64,000 nucleotides of DNA from Rhyzopertha dominica (Eukaryota > Arthropoda > Insecta > Coleoptera > Bostrichidae): contig QCXZ01000003.1 of NCBI GenBank assembly GCA_025024175.1, positions 52,656,023-52,720,022 on the forward strand. The letters run 5' to 3'. Position 1 is the stretch's first letter, and each line of letters starts with the position of its first letter. A program made the translations under genes and the position numbers. Below the pieces are notes generated by a model. The model saw only the letters and a list, made by a program, of their open reading frames with translations. It ran no database searches and was not told the DNA's origin. This document shows positions 45,541 to 57,514 of the stretch, piece by piece.

Positions 45541-46764
45541 CCAATCGACACGTATGGACACCAAATGATAAAACTCATGCTTTCGGACTTCCTTGTGCTT
45601 GCAAATTTTAATTTTTGTGACATTGTTATCGAGAACATATTATAATAACATTCCAGCGCGCACAGAACTCCTGTTTGCGTTTAGCACATGTTGTTCGTCA
45701 ATGAACGTATGTTGCGAATAAATTGAGGGAGTTCGAATAACTCACCATGGAAAAACACCACTCCTCAAATCGATAAAAAAGACTTATTGAAATTGGTACA
45801 CCCACATATTTGTACCTATAACAAAATATCATTCTGAACTTATCTACATCATGTAAACATTAGAAGAATTTGCTTACGACCCAGCACACAAGAGTACCTA
45901 CTTTTTTTGAACAGGGCTTTTCGTATACACCACTGATGCACCTATACTTGTTAAAATCACCAAGCCACTTAAAGAAGTTTTGGTTACAAATGCTGAATAA
46001 CAATATGTAAAAAGATAGTTTTTCGCGTCACGCTCTTGCTTTTATCTGCTAATAAATCAAAAGTAATTAAGCCAGAAACAAATTTTTGCGTTTAGATTTA
46101 ACCTATCGCTTTATATTTCCTCGCCTAACATCATTAAAAGTTTCGATGCAGTAGAAAATAAAATTAGTTCCCGGAAGTTAGTGCAAGGAACTAGTTGCAG
46201 TATAAATTAGGCTTTCGAACTCACTTAAACGGAAAATATGCATTTCCCGTTCTTAGACCACGTTTGTCTAAATTTTATGCCACGTTTTGAGTTGTAAAAG
46301 AATTCTCTGCTTGAACAACGCTACCGTTTTATATCGTTGTAAAAGTTATAAAAATAACAATCAATTGTTAGATTTAGTGGATGAACGAAATAAATCACAA
46401 TTAGTTTGTCAGTTTGTGTCCATGTTATCTAGTTATTGATTAAACAAGTTTCATAGTGAGTACACCTTCGAAAGCACTCAGTTTATGTAATCAATGATAC
46501 ATATTTGTGTCAGATTTTTTTGTCGAGGAATAGACAGAAAATGGGGTAGTAAACAAGTTAAAAATCTAGAGCAATCAACCTTTTCCTTTACTGTAAAATT
46601 TTAACCTTCCGCGTGCGAGGTTGAACTAAAGTTCGTTGATTCTCACAAAATTAATTAGAACTGGAATCAAATTATTCGCTTTAATAATTAATGTTAACTT
46701 CAGTATTAAATCATTTTTCTGACGTATCCACAATGATGCCTGAAAATAATTTTAATTCAAATAT
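45541..46764. other. No recognised gene
   Basis: Nothing recognised. Confidence 0.4.
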
Positions 46765-46974
46765 AGCGTGCGCGCAGGAAAGAAGGCGGACGTGGTAGGG
46801 AAAAAAATTGTCCCGAGACATTTAATTCTTTGCGCCCCCGCCATTATTCATGGTCGCAATTTCAGGCTAGCGTAGCGCATAAATTTATTAACTCGGTTCA
46901 CACATGCGGTGCGCTCCGTTCAAATTGTGACGATATTACATTCCTAAGGTGCGACTTTTTTCCTGGCGCGCACT
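46765..46974 (+). mobile_element. MITE family M1, copy 1
   Basis: About 210 bp with inverted ends AGCGTGCGCGCAGGAAAG and TTTTTCCTGGCGCGCACT (one base missing in the left arm), flanked by TATA on both sides. The reverse complement matches 62789-62979: shared landmarks are AAGTCGCACCTTAG, CAATTTGAACGGAGCG, TAGCCTGAAATT, ATGAATAAT and AATGTCTCG. No coding content. GC-richer than the surroundings. Confidence 0.75.
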
Positions 46975-48509
46975 ATACTATCCGAATTTTGTAGGTAATC
47001 TTTGCTTGCTGCAACCGATCGTAGTGTGGGAACGTTTTTATAACTAATTTGTGCCCTTTGCTTTTCCATTTTTATAACCTATTTTTATTATGTTTATTGT
47101 TTTTAATTATAACCAAGTTTTAAGAATAATTTCATGAATTTACGCTATTTTGTGCAGACTTTGACATGTGAAATCTAATGCCTATACCTATAGCTTGTCT
47201 AATACATACCCTTTAATAATTGATATTTTATTGTTTATTCCTGTATTGTCACAACACATAAGCGATTGCATTTTAACAACTAAAATACAAATATGGTTTT
47301 ACTGAAAAATTGTTTTGTTGCCCTGTTGCTTTATGCTGCGCTACTGTTTTCTACTGTTTTTGTTTTACACACCCAACTCAAAATAAATGGTGTATTGGCA
47401 TCCATCTATTTTAAGCGCAACTGGATTTGCATTAATGCGGTTTAAAATTCAGCGCTGCACATACCCTCGGAGCCTGAAAATTAAAATAATGTACGAGCTG
47501 CTGACCGCTGCGTGTATTTGAGCCTGGTAAAAGCTGCTGTGTTATCTGTAAAGTAATATGGCAATATTTAGTGCTAAAGTAACGGCAACTAACAATTTTA
47601 CTGCTGTAGGCAGGTAGAAAAGCCAGTAAATTCATTTTGATATATCGGGCAAACTAAACTGGGCTCATCCGCTTGCAAATCGAGATTTAATGGTTTTTAC
47701 CTTAACTTCTGTGTTGTCCCTTTGCCAAGTTTTATGAAAATAATTGCAATTAAGTTTACTAAGAACCTTTGATACAGTTAACATTAATCTCTACATTACA
47801 CAGGGTGGTTCAGTTTTTACTTGGAACAGCATATAAAAATGTATTTTAAAATAAAATGGGAGGTAGCTTCGTAAGTCAATAAAGGCACTTTTTATAGATA
47901 TTGGGGGTTAAATTTTTACAAATCTAAAGATGAAGCAGTTGAGATATATCAATTATCACAAACGCCAAAAGCAACCAGTGGCACAGTTTGGAGATTTACG
48001 CACCTTTTCTGTATTCCACTAAATTATTAAACTTCTTTTTATTTTATGCTGAAAAAGATAATTTCCATGATAAACATATTCCGTCAACGGCAAAGTAGAT
48101 AATATTTTTAATAATCCAGTACTGATAGTTTTCCTTTCATGAAAAGAGCTTGTTGAAGCGCACTTGTATATGATGGTATATTTGTATATATTATATGCGC
48201 ATGCTGGAATTCGATAGACATTTTGGGCAAAAAGCAGCGGTAGCTCATTATAGAGTATNTAGACTCGAAGACTTAATTGAAGCAACAACTAGCGTTGTTA
48301 TAGAAGGCGCTTAGCGGTAAATATCTCTTTACTGACCTGATATTCACCTCGCACTTCTACCTCTAGGAAATGGTAGAGAGTGCAGCGTGTCTGTCGGGAA
48401 TTTAACAAGATTTTTGTTGCTAACCATCTGTATAACAACGATAACCGTTCCTTTAATTAAGTCTTCGAGTGTGCCTACTGAGCGCGTACAGAGTGAATGG
48501 TCGGCTACA
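46975..48509. other. No recognised gene; one transposon-end-like motif
   Basis: No gene. ACACAGGGTGGTTCAG at about 47797 resembles the start of TA-target TIR elements, but no partner end was found. A 71-codon frame at 48387-48602 begins with a hydrophobic, signal-peptide-like stretch (FLLLTICITTITVPLI), but its second half lies in an inverted repeat, so I do not call a gene. Confidence 0.4.
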
Positions 48510-48540
48510 ATAAACTTACTGCAAAAGTACTGTCGTCAAA

Positions 48541-48763
48541 CTGAAATAGTGAATTCTGACTTAAGTTGTAAATCTTGTCAACAATGCGGGGTGGAGCATT
48601 AGCCGGTAATAAAGTGCAAATTTGTATTTTTACCTGCTAGTCCTTACACTCTAAATATTTATATAGCAACATCTGTTTTGAAGAGCAGAACGAAACGAGG
48701 AATCCTTAATTTGCATTAATTGTTGGCAAGATTTATAACTAAAGTCAGAATTCACTATTTCGG
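48541..48763. repeat. Inverted repeat pair, 45-bp arms
   Basis: 48541-48585 and 48719-48763 are inverted copies with about five differences; core GAAATAGTGAATTCTGACTT is exact. Weaker similarity extends outward on both sides (ATAAAC and TACTGTC words). The loop is 133 bases. Likely an old hairpin transposon or two inverted copies of one repeat. Confidence 0.6.
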
Positions 48764-48779
48764 TTGGATGACAGTAATA

Positions 48780-51697
48780 GTGTTTATTTCGACATCCACC
48801 CTAAAGACATTACAAGTTCGCGACAAGGATGGGTTCTACGCGTGCAAATTTTCAGAATCAAATTCGTAATCAGTCAGCAAAGATGATGATGGGAAATCTA
48901 ATGGAATTCAGTTTGCAATAATCGGACTATTTTTAAAGCAGGGATGGAGCAAATTTTCAATCGCTAACTCCATCCAGGAACCCGCACTTTAAAAAAGGGC
49001 AGCGAAGAAGCCTGTCGGCTTATCTACAGCCTTAGTCTACCGGCTTTACCGTAGTTTTTTATTTCTTTCAATAATTTTACCAATTTATTAACACTCATAA
49101 AAAAGTCATTTTTTGCTTCCTTTGAATTTTTGAGCAAGTGCTTAAATCGTGACTATAGATTTCTTTATTTTATCAAACAGTATGTCAAAACGAAAAAATG
49201 AGCACCGGAAGAATTATGTGTGAGAATTTTTCTAGTAGAATTAGTATTTGAAAGAAAAAAATGAATTAATAATCTCTGAAGCGCCTCAGTTTTTTTAATC
49301 CGAAAGAATCATGGTTATTTCAGGCACGGACAGTTATACCTTCACCAAGCTTAATTAAAATTGGATTACATTTTTTCTCGGAAATTTTTAAGTTGTTTTG
49401 GAAGCAACCAGACAGAAGTTGTTGACTTTTCCAATATCTTTTTGTATTACATACTTTTACTTTTGACTTCAATTTTCGCTGAAAATCGCAAGAATAGGAT
49501 TTTTGTCGCCTTTTAACATTCCCTCCCACTAATTAACCTTCCACACTCCCGCTTACCCATTTTTGTTTTTTATTTATTTATCATTTCCACCTATAGATGT
49601 TTGCTAGCACTCTTTTTCCTAATGTATATCTTTTTAGAGAACAAGCCATAGACTTTCGGCTACGTTATCCCGCACAGACACAATATACCTCGAGGTTTTT
49701 GCTGTTTTCACATCGACATCTTGACCTATCCATCATTGAATCATGACTTCCATTATAATTTCATCATTCACTAGACCAAATACCGTTAAATTATTCGGAA
49801 CGTCACTTCTACCATCAAATTACTTCATTCCTATAGCGGCTCAATTTGATAAGATAAAACGTTAAATCTTGTAGAATAGAAGATCTTCGTAAGAAAAAGC
49901 GAGAAGTATGAAACTGTAACCAAGATTCCAAATTACTGGGTGCTTTTTATTTTGCTGCCCAGAATGTGTAACGTCATTAAAATATTTGCGCTTTTTCATC
50001 AAAGCCAAACAACACTGTATGTATTATTAGTGGCTTAGCGTTTAAAATTTGATGCCTAGCCTAACGCCCTGCTGGAATGTAATATACCCTGTGTAAACTG
50101 TTGCATTCCGTAGCACGTGATAGATGTGGTACACAATCTGCTTAAAATTTTAATCCGATCTAACTTCCGCTCGCCAACGTGCAATCTTACCGCAGACGTC
50201 AAGTGCAATTTCCGTTAGGTAGTTACATATACGGGTTATCCTAGAATCTGGTTACTGCTGGGAAGGGCAAGTCTTGTGAGATAATTTAGAACAAAGAGAG
50301 GGTCCACTGTGATGCTGTAGCTTGGGCAGTCGTCCAAATCTCATATAGTCAAGTGGTCAGAAATATTTTAAATGCAAGAAGTTTTACTGCAGGTGATAAC
50401 TTATTTTATCAACACAATTTACCTTTTTAACCTTTCCTGGATCATTGAGGTACTTCAGAAATACTGTTGTTTCTTTTCTAGTAAGTAGGGTAGGTTTACA
50501 TTTCGGTGTACATACATATACATGGCATATGACTAGTATAAGAACATACGTCATTGTTCATTTTGACACGGCAAATACCTGTATAGAGAAATATGTGTAT
50601 CAACCACATCTTCTGTTAAAGAACGATTTGGTTATTTTGCTGTGCCAAATGCCCTCTTTTATGTAATCTATAAAACGTTACTTTCTTTGACAAACTACCT
50701 GGACAGCTAAGCTTATTCTAGGACGCCTGCTTGACTGCTGAGCTTGCTGCTGAGATCCTGTGTCTCTTCATAAAGACAACTACTCGCAAAAGGTAACCTA
50801 AATAAAAAAATGTAATAACTAGATTGAGAGGGTGCCGCATTGACAGCTATCGTCATGTTTAATCCAGGCCAAGATAAAAAGATTTTCGTTGATAAATATA
50901 AGACTTTTCTGTAGTGCTGTTAGGTATATCGTTTTCGCGTCTATATCGCTTTATCGATAAGAACAGTTTGAACGGCGACTTTGCATTTTGTTGTTAAAGT
51001 CATTACTTGGGAATTAAATGTGTACTTAAACTCGACATATTGACTCAAAACTATATCTGCAAATGCACTAAATTTAGGAAAATTGGGATTCCATTAATTC
51101 TAAAGCATTTTATCTAGCTTTTCCTATCCTTTTTTTCTTGTTAACTGGGAACAAAGTCACTTAAAAATAAGAAATCACACACCTTTCATAATTTTAAATA
51201 ATGGCGTACATATCACACAGTGTATAAAGGAATTAATTTCTTAGATTACTTGCAATGATAAAATTTATTGACTGAAATAAACTCGTTATTGTAATATTAA
51301 GTTCATAAGTAACAATTGTTGCGAATTACAAAGCCTAGTATTTTCATAGCTTTATTAGTGAAATATTGTATATGCGAAATAAATGTTTAGTTCTTATCCA
51401 TCAATACACTTAGGTCTAAGTCTAAGATGTCGCTTCAGTAATAATAATGTAATAAAATTTAATTATATTAGTATTCCTAGTAAACGATATTGCCTTGCAT
51501 TTACTAACGTTTAGTTGAATTTGATTCTGTTACACCATCAAACTAGTCTGTCCAGATCATCATGCAGCATCAAGCAATCATAGACGGTTTCAATAGTTCT
51601 ACATATCTTAAAATCATCGGCTGCAAATGCCCTGGATGGCGTTCAGCAGCATTATATAGTAACTTTGATCTATATATGCCACTGCGATTCTGAATAG
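48780..51697. other. No recognised gene
   Basis: Nearly 3 kb without recognised genes or repeats. Confidence 0.4.
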
Positions 51698-51815
51698 GGC
51701 CTTGATAGCTCAGTGGATAGAGTGTTTGACCGGTGTTCAAAAGGTCCCGAGTTCAAATTTCGGTCAAGGCTGACAATACTTTTCCATTTATAAGCAGTTG
51801 TTATTTAAACTGGTA
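51698..51815 (+). repeat. tRNA-derived SINE with intact tRNA-like head
   Basis: 51699-51771 folds into a full cloverleaf: acceptor GCCTTGA/TCAAGGC (7 bp), D-stem GCTC/GAGT, anticodon stem TTTGA/TCAAA with loop CCGGTGT, T-arm CCGAG-TTCAAAT-TTCGG. The A box (TAGCTCAGTGGATAG) and B box (GAGTTCAAATT) of RNA polymerase III are both present. The anticodon would be GGT, but base 33 is C instead of the nearly universal T, and the following CTGACAATACTTTT tail is shared with the copies at 6751 and 7059. I therefore call a SINE, with a divergent or pseudo tRNA gene as the alternative. Confidence 0.65.
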
Positions 51816-52640
51816 ACAACATCATTGTAGAACATTATAGATAACAGGGGGCCCAAATTATCGATCTATATCGCTATCGGTCAGGTGATATCTAACATTA
51901 TAAATTCGATTATTTGTAATAGCTAGAGCTATATTGACAAAAGTTGCCAAATTGGACATTGAATTGTGCGACTATTTCTGTTTTGTCAAAAAAAATATAG
52001 ATTGAGCGCCCACTACAGTATCTGGTTCGAATTTATAATTAGCAACGAAACCTTGGCATTTTGAAGACATTTTGGGCGATTTAAAATCAATTTCAAAGAG
52101 TTTGCTAGTTAGTAAGACATAAGAACATGGATACCTATCTATATTTCAAAGCCTGGATTCCAAAAATATCTTGTTGTGCGCGCCAAGCGAGATGTAATAC
52201 AAATGCCTTGCGTGTATTTTTAAATAAATGACAAATGTTTGGATCAAATCTATAGGCTATGAGCGAACTTTCAGTGGCGCCACCATCCATGGAAGTTGGC
52301 ATTTTTAGGAGGAAAACAATTCACATTAGCTGCTTAGCTGTATGGTATATGCTGTAACTACTGCAACCTAATCTAACTAATTCTACTTAATATTGCGATA
52401 ATTGTGCAGAATACCGGATCTTCGCCGAATTTTGCATACAACTAGAACACGTGCAAAAATTCACTTTATTTGACGAAGTTAAGGTATTCTGTATAATTAC
52501 CGATACTGCTGTTTAGCATTTTTATACGTCCTACCAGTACAATTATCAAATTTTATGTTTTGAAATAAAAAATACCGATTAGGTATTCGAGTGTGTGCCG
52601 AGTGTTAGATGGGGGTTATAATATCGCGTTGTTTTCAACA
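51816..52640. other. No recognised gene; hairpin at 52393-52512
   Basis: No gene. Inverted arms at about 52393-52430 and 52475-52512 share CAGAATACC and a GATAATT(G/A)T(G/A)CAGAATACC type core, suggesting a worn MITE of about 120 bp. Confidence 0.4.
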
Positions 52641-52649
52641 TAATGAGGA

Positions 52650-52835
52650 GAAACTTGAAAAATAAGTCGCATTTTGTCCCTGGAAGTAAAAACGCGTCCA
52701 AAAGATCTAGTAAAAAGTTTGTTACTGTACCAAAGGAAAAATAAAGAAGATTAAAGTTGTTTAATGCCGCAAGACATGAGACGAGTGCTTCTAAAACTGT
52801 TTTGCTGCTGTGAGGACCATTTTATTTATAACCTC
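52650..52835 (+). pseudogene. THAP domain remnant
   Basis: Plus-strand frame with HFVPGSKNASKRSSKKFVTVPK (start 52663), a stop, RRLKLFNAARHETSASK, then after a one-base shift CCEDHF near 52810. The pattern FVPGCKN...FVTVPK...W/LF.AAR...CCEDHF is that of THAP zinc-coordinating DNA-binding domains, which occur in P-element-type transposases and many transposon-derived genes. The second Cys of the first pair has become Ser (PGSKN). Stop and frameshift show it is dead. The similar remnant at 55965-56125 lies on the opposite strand. Confidence 0.7.
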
Positions 52836-52852
52836 GGCCACCATATAAAGCG

Positions 52853-52888
52853 TCAGGTCAGGTCAGGTCAGGTCAGGTCAGGTCAGGT
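52853..52888 (+). repeat. (TCAGG)7 telomere-type repeat
   Basis: Seven perfect copies of TCAGG, then two N bases, so the array may be longer than assembled. TCAGG is the telomere unit of Tribolium and many beetles; an interstitial run suggests either a beetle genome with an internal telomere-like tract or a plain microsatellite. The same text contains overlapping AGGTCA half-sites. Confidence 0.8.
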
Positions 52889-52890
52889 NN

Positions 52891-55337
52891 TTAAATCCAT
52901 GCTCGAAGGTACATACACCTAAAACGAATTACACACGAGAACAAGAGTTATCAAAAACTGCCTGTGCTAAACGCAAACAAGCACAAACGGAAGGCAAAAT
53001 TAATGCGTTATTATGCTGTTATGCATACAGGGTGGGTCACGTGATACGAACTGTGACCTCAACAAGAGTTCCGACCATTTAGTAAGGGTATTACGACCCG
53101 ACAAAATCGTTTAATTTTTAGACCTTTGTCAATAATTTTTTTGAGTAAAACAATAAGTTCTTATGTTAACGACATATGGATATAGGTAATAGTTATGCGG
53201 ATTACTGGAATTAGTAGAAACACCCAATTGTTTATAATTTGGTTTCTCAATTAGCTTCTAAAGGGAGGATTGAAATAGTAAATCCGTTTTTGGGGTTGCG
53301 TTTATTTTACTATTTAAAAATATTTATATCTATGGACAGATAGTATGCTACATATTGCACTTAATTTTAGTTCGAACAAGACATCAACTCATATTATGCA
53401 GTGGAATTAAAAGCACTATCAGTAAACGAACTGAGGGTGCCATGGGGATAACATTTATTAATTTTCTGAAATAATATTGCTCACCTCCGCGTGTGGCGTC
53501 TGGGGACGTATAGTGTAAATTGGCGGCACAGCAGCGTCATTACCTGCGTCCAAGTTCGTTCTGCAACTCGCCACACCTTTTAGCACTACGGCGGCGAAAT
53601 GTTTTACTTAATTGCCCTTCGGGAATTATCCCGTCGGCCGGCGTGGTCTCTTTCAAATGCACGGCGTTTAAATGAGCATGAAATTAATTTGCACTCTTGG
53701 CCAAAGGCCACAGGTGGTACTCATGCATTTAGGATGAGTCGTAAACATGCACCTCTATGCGAACTTTTTTGTTGAATTATTTCGAAAGGTAGCTGCTACG
53801 GATTTATTTGATATACAAGGTGTCCCAACAAAAAATTGGACCTCCTAAAATCTGTGATTTTGTCCAAGTTTGAAAAATTTTCTGAAATTGTCAATCCTAA
53901 CTTGAAGGAGGACAAAATTTTATCTTGTTTTACAAATGTTACATAAAATCAGATATAATAATTTTGGCCTTTCGGAATCGCTTGAGTCAATTGAGATTAA
54001 TAAACATAATTTTTCCAATATTAATTTACTGAATAATCAGCTTGACTTTGGGGAAAACAACTTGGCTTATTGCCTTTCTCGTTGACTTGTCCACCCAACC
54101 TGCTACCCCATGTACGAGTTACTGAGCCACCGACGAGCCTCCGAATTTGCTGTCTTTATAGACAACAGAACAATTTTTTGCTCGCGACCGAGTAACTTAT
54201 TCTTACTCAAAAGTACGTGAATGATTTAATAATAGCTTACCTTTTATTTAAGTAATGCCAACTAATTTACCTGTAATTTCTCAAAGATGGCCCCCAAAAT
54301 ACCCCTGCGAATTACCTACCTCTCGCCCCTCTATATTTAATATTGACTTACATTGCTTAGCTAATTAAGGAGTCAATAAAGTCTTCTAGAAACTGCATAT
54401 GACTATCACGCTAAATTGCCTTAAAAAGTGATCCCGTCATGCTTTTGTGATGATGTAACACTGGTGAACGCTATTGACACCTATCATTAATTGCACGAAC
54501 AGGTTGTTCCTGTCTGCATCTATTATGCATACATGAGACTTCATATATATAATAATAAATACAAAATGTAATCCGGTAAGCTATACTCACTGAAAGGAGA
54601 ATTTTTTAACACAAAACAAAATATAAGTTTGTTAGATTCTCGTTAACATGAAGAAATAGACATAGATATTTAGTATAAGGACGTTGTTTACATACAACGT
54701 GAGCCATTGAATGTGTGATTGGTGGATTACTCCATAATTGAGAAGCTATTATCAACACACGAACTATATGATACATTGCCAGCTGTTACCGCTGGGATAT
54801 TCATCACATGTGTGCAGATTCCTAAGAAAGCTTCGCTAAAAACTAGTAAGACTTCTTTGTTCAGCATGTTACGTTGCCATGATAAAGAGGAATATATTTG
54901 TCAAAAACACAGTATTTTCATGAAACCCTTCAGTATTCTGCAAGCATCTGATTGAGTACCTATAAATCATATTACTTACAATCAAGCTATCATTAAGCCC
55001 AAGGCGACTACTGCTACCTGATTAGTCGAGAGCCATTATTCCAAGAATCATCCACAAAAATAACCAAACGCACTCTTATCAACAGATTTCTGTGCCCTTC
55101 GAAGGTTTCAATTTCGCGGTAATAGCCAAAACCATTCCAAAAAAATATATACACACAGAGGATGGCATTTACTGTTTAGTGATGTAGCAATTGGGTATTT
55201 GCCATGTATTTATATTTTATTAAATTGCATATTAATAGTTAGCATCTAATCCACAAAACAGCTGTGACAGCTTATAAATTCGAAGAAATGGATCGTAAGG
55301 TATATTTTTAATATTAAAAATGTGAATATTTAAAGGG
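52891..55337. other. No recognised gene; transposon-end motifs and GC-richer block
   Basis: No gene. CATACAGGGTGGGTCACG at about 53022 and ATACAAGGTGTCCCAAC at about 53814 look like starts of TA-target TIR elements without visible partners. A GC-richer part (about 53430-53770) holds CAGGTGGTACTCATGCATTT and AATTAATTTGCA and could be a conserved regulatory block; unproven. Confidence 0.4.
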
Positions 55338-56331
55338 ACCGCCAAAACACGAACATATTGGCCGTGACGTCAGGTGTCTTGTAAATGGCCGCTTGTTTAC
55401 ATCTGGGGTCACGCGTCAGCCTCAGCCCGTCAAATTATCAATTTGTTGTTTGCGTTCATTTTGTGACAAACGAATTAAAATGCGCCAAGAAAAAGTGAAA
55501 TACTTATGAGTTATGACTTCTGAAGGCATGTTCATTGTTACGGAATTTGTGTACAGCGACGAGCGGTTCAACGCGGCGGAGATGAGGAACGTAAAAGCAA
55601 AAGCAACAGCGTAAATGAACATTTTATCAAATAAACAGCATTAATAATTTGATAACAGTGGGCTGTTGGAAACATACTATTTGTAAACATAAAAACGTAA
55701 GAATCAAAAATGTACCCTAAACTTGACATTTATTTTAGAGGTCAGAATAAGTATAAATTTCAATTTATTTTCGGGGCTCTTGCGGCTCGTTTCCGGTCTA
55801 GCTAACACTCGAATATATGGGGAACAACGTCGTTCTTTAATATAACATTTCCCTCTATCAACTTAAAACGCATATAATTTTTCATATCCTCTTCAAGCTA
55901 TAAAAAAATGGAAACTGAATGGTAAACGCTTATAACCATAAAAAGAATAATAAAACTTACAATAAGAATTAAGATGATCTTCACAACAGAAAAACAAACT
56001 TTGCGATTTCGGCATATCACGCCCCTTTTTCATACGTTGATAATCTCGAGGAACGGTTACAAAAATTTTGTTAGCTGTATTGGCTAAAGNNCTTTTATAA
56101 CCATGTACAAAACAACACTTGTTTTGTTTTCCATACATAATAGATGCTTGTAAAACTACACAAATCACTTTTTGGTGCCACCTCTTACACCGTCCTTTCA
56201 ATAAACACCACACAAAAGCCTTTCCAATATAAGAATGATACTACACCATTAAACAGCACGCTTCTCGGTAATGTTTACATGACAGTTGACGTCACGAGTT
56301 GAATATCCTTGGATAGAAGCGTTTTGGCGGT
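55338..56331 (-). mobile_element. THAP-bearing DNA transposon remnant
   Basis: Ends ACCGCCAAAAC (55338-55348) and GTTTTGGCGGT (56321-56331) are inverted and perfect over 11 bp, and each side carries a TGACGTCA palindrome further in (55365-55372 and 56287-56294). Between them the minus strand encodes a THAP domain near the 56331 end, as expected for an N-terminal DNA-binding domain. The rest of the interior is unrecognised, so the catalytic part is probably deleted. P-type elements are the best-known THAP-carrying DNA transposons; an 8-bp target duplication expected for them is not seen. Confidence 0.6.
55965..56125 (-). pseudogene. THAP domain remnant in the TIR element
   Basis: The minus frame at 56213-55893 (106 codons, two unknown residues from N bases) contains KCCFVHGYK, NKIFVTVPRD and SLFFCCEDHLN, the CxxC, PxD-like and CxxH regions of a THAP zinc-binding domain. 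The second Cys of the first pair has become Tyr (HGYK), so zinc binding is likely lost. The frame stops soon after. THAP domains bind specific DNA, in transposons the terminal repeats. Confidence 0.7.
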
Positions 56332-57501
56332 GACTCCTAAGATTCGAATTTCAGACATGAAATTCTCTACCTTAATATATTTTTTGTTTTTTTTTAACAT
56401 GGCGTACGATGTATATGCACTTCAAGATTAATTTTACGTAATTTTTAAAAAAAGTGATAAAACCCAATTACTTGATTAACGGAATAATGGAGTGGGAATA
56501 TCTATTAATATTCCGAAAACATCTCTAAACCGCGCGAAGAAGTCGGATTTCAAAAGCGATTAAGTGAGAATTAAACAGGCGATCTAAATGTTATTGAGTA
56601 ACTGTGTTGGGGCAGTGGTTAAATCAAGTAGTGATATTAGAATTTATTGTATATCAGTACTAATAATAAATAATGAAAGAAGTTTGGCAAAAAAACCCGC
56701 ATTATTCGAAGCCGAAAACATAACAAAATCGTCAGCCTGCTTTCTTTAAATGAGAAACGGTCAAATTTGTGATATTAGAAGTCGTCATNATCGTTAGAAA
56801 TGCAAAAATCACCCTCAGTGCAGAACATTTCGAGCCCAGAAAGACAGTCCTCTTAAAAAACTTCATTGTGACATACAAAATGAACAATATTTTTGTAGTT
56901 ATGTTTATAATTTGCATGCAATTTGTAAATTAGTGCAATTTACATTCAAGTTTCAATCGATATTTCTTTCCCATCAGCGCGATGATANGATTTAGAAATT
57001 TAGGGGAGGGGGCAGGACTGATACGATTTATAAATTACCGGAGGGGAAGGGGGGGTGCATATCTGACGGAAACATCAATGCTTTGAAGCCGATACATCCA
57101 ATGTCTCAAATAACATCGACTTATCGTTGTAATCACTATCCAGATAATCCAGAATCTTCGCAGGCCAGCAAGCAATTGAAGATAAGGATAAATATTGCAC
57201 ATTCTTATTATTTAAAGCCTCCAAATGATCAGTAATGTGATATATATACCTTATCTGGGTCTAAATTAGTAAACATGGCATTAAAATTATTATTCCTAAC
57301 TTTTTTACATTAAACTACTAAAAGTACAAAGTTTAATTAATTTACTCGTAGCCCGTCTATTAGTTAGTAAATTGGCTAAATTAAATCGTAGACTGCCCAC
57401 TGCATGAATGCTGATGTATTTAAAATTATACTTGGACTAGATTAGTTATGATTTAATTTTTTTGTAAGAGGTATACTTCTGTCCATTTTACAATTGCAAA
57501 A
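56332..57501. other. No recognised gene
   Basis: No gene. A purine-rich low-complexity part with G runs lies at 57000-57060 (AGGGGAGGGGGCAGG, GGAGGGGAAGGGGGGG). Two N bases. Confidence 0.4.
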
Positions 57502-57514
57502 TATGATTATTATT
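57502..57514. repeat. Target site duplication of the Penelope element (left)
   Basis: TATGATTATTATT, repeated exactly at 59732-59744, just outside the 32-bp tail. It lies in AT-rich sequence, so chance is not excluded, but position fits the element ends precisely. Confidence 0.7.

Noticed and set aside
52853..52888. Short tandem repeat considered as a CRISPR array
   Set aside because: The repeats are 5 bases with no spacers, in an insect genome; CRISPR does not apply.
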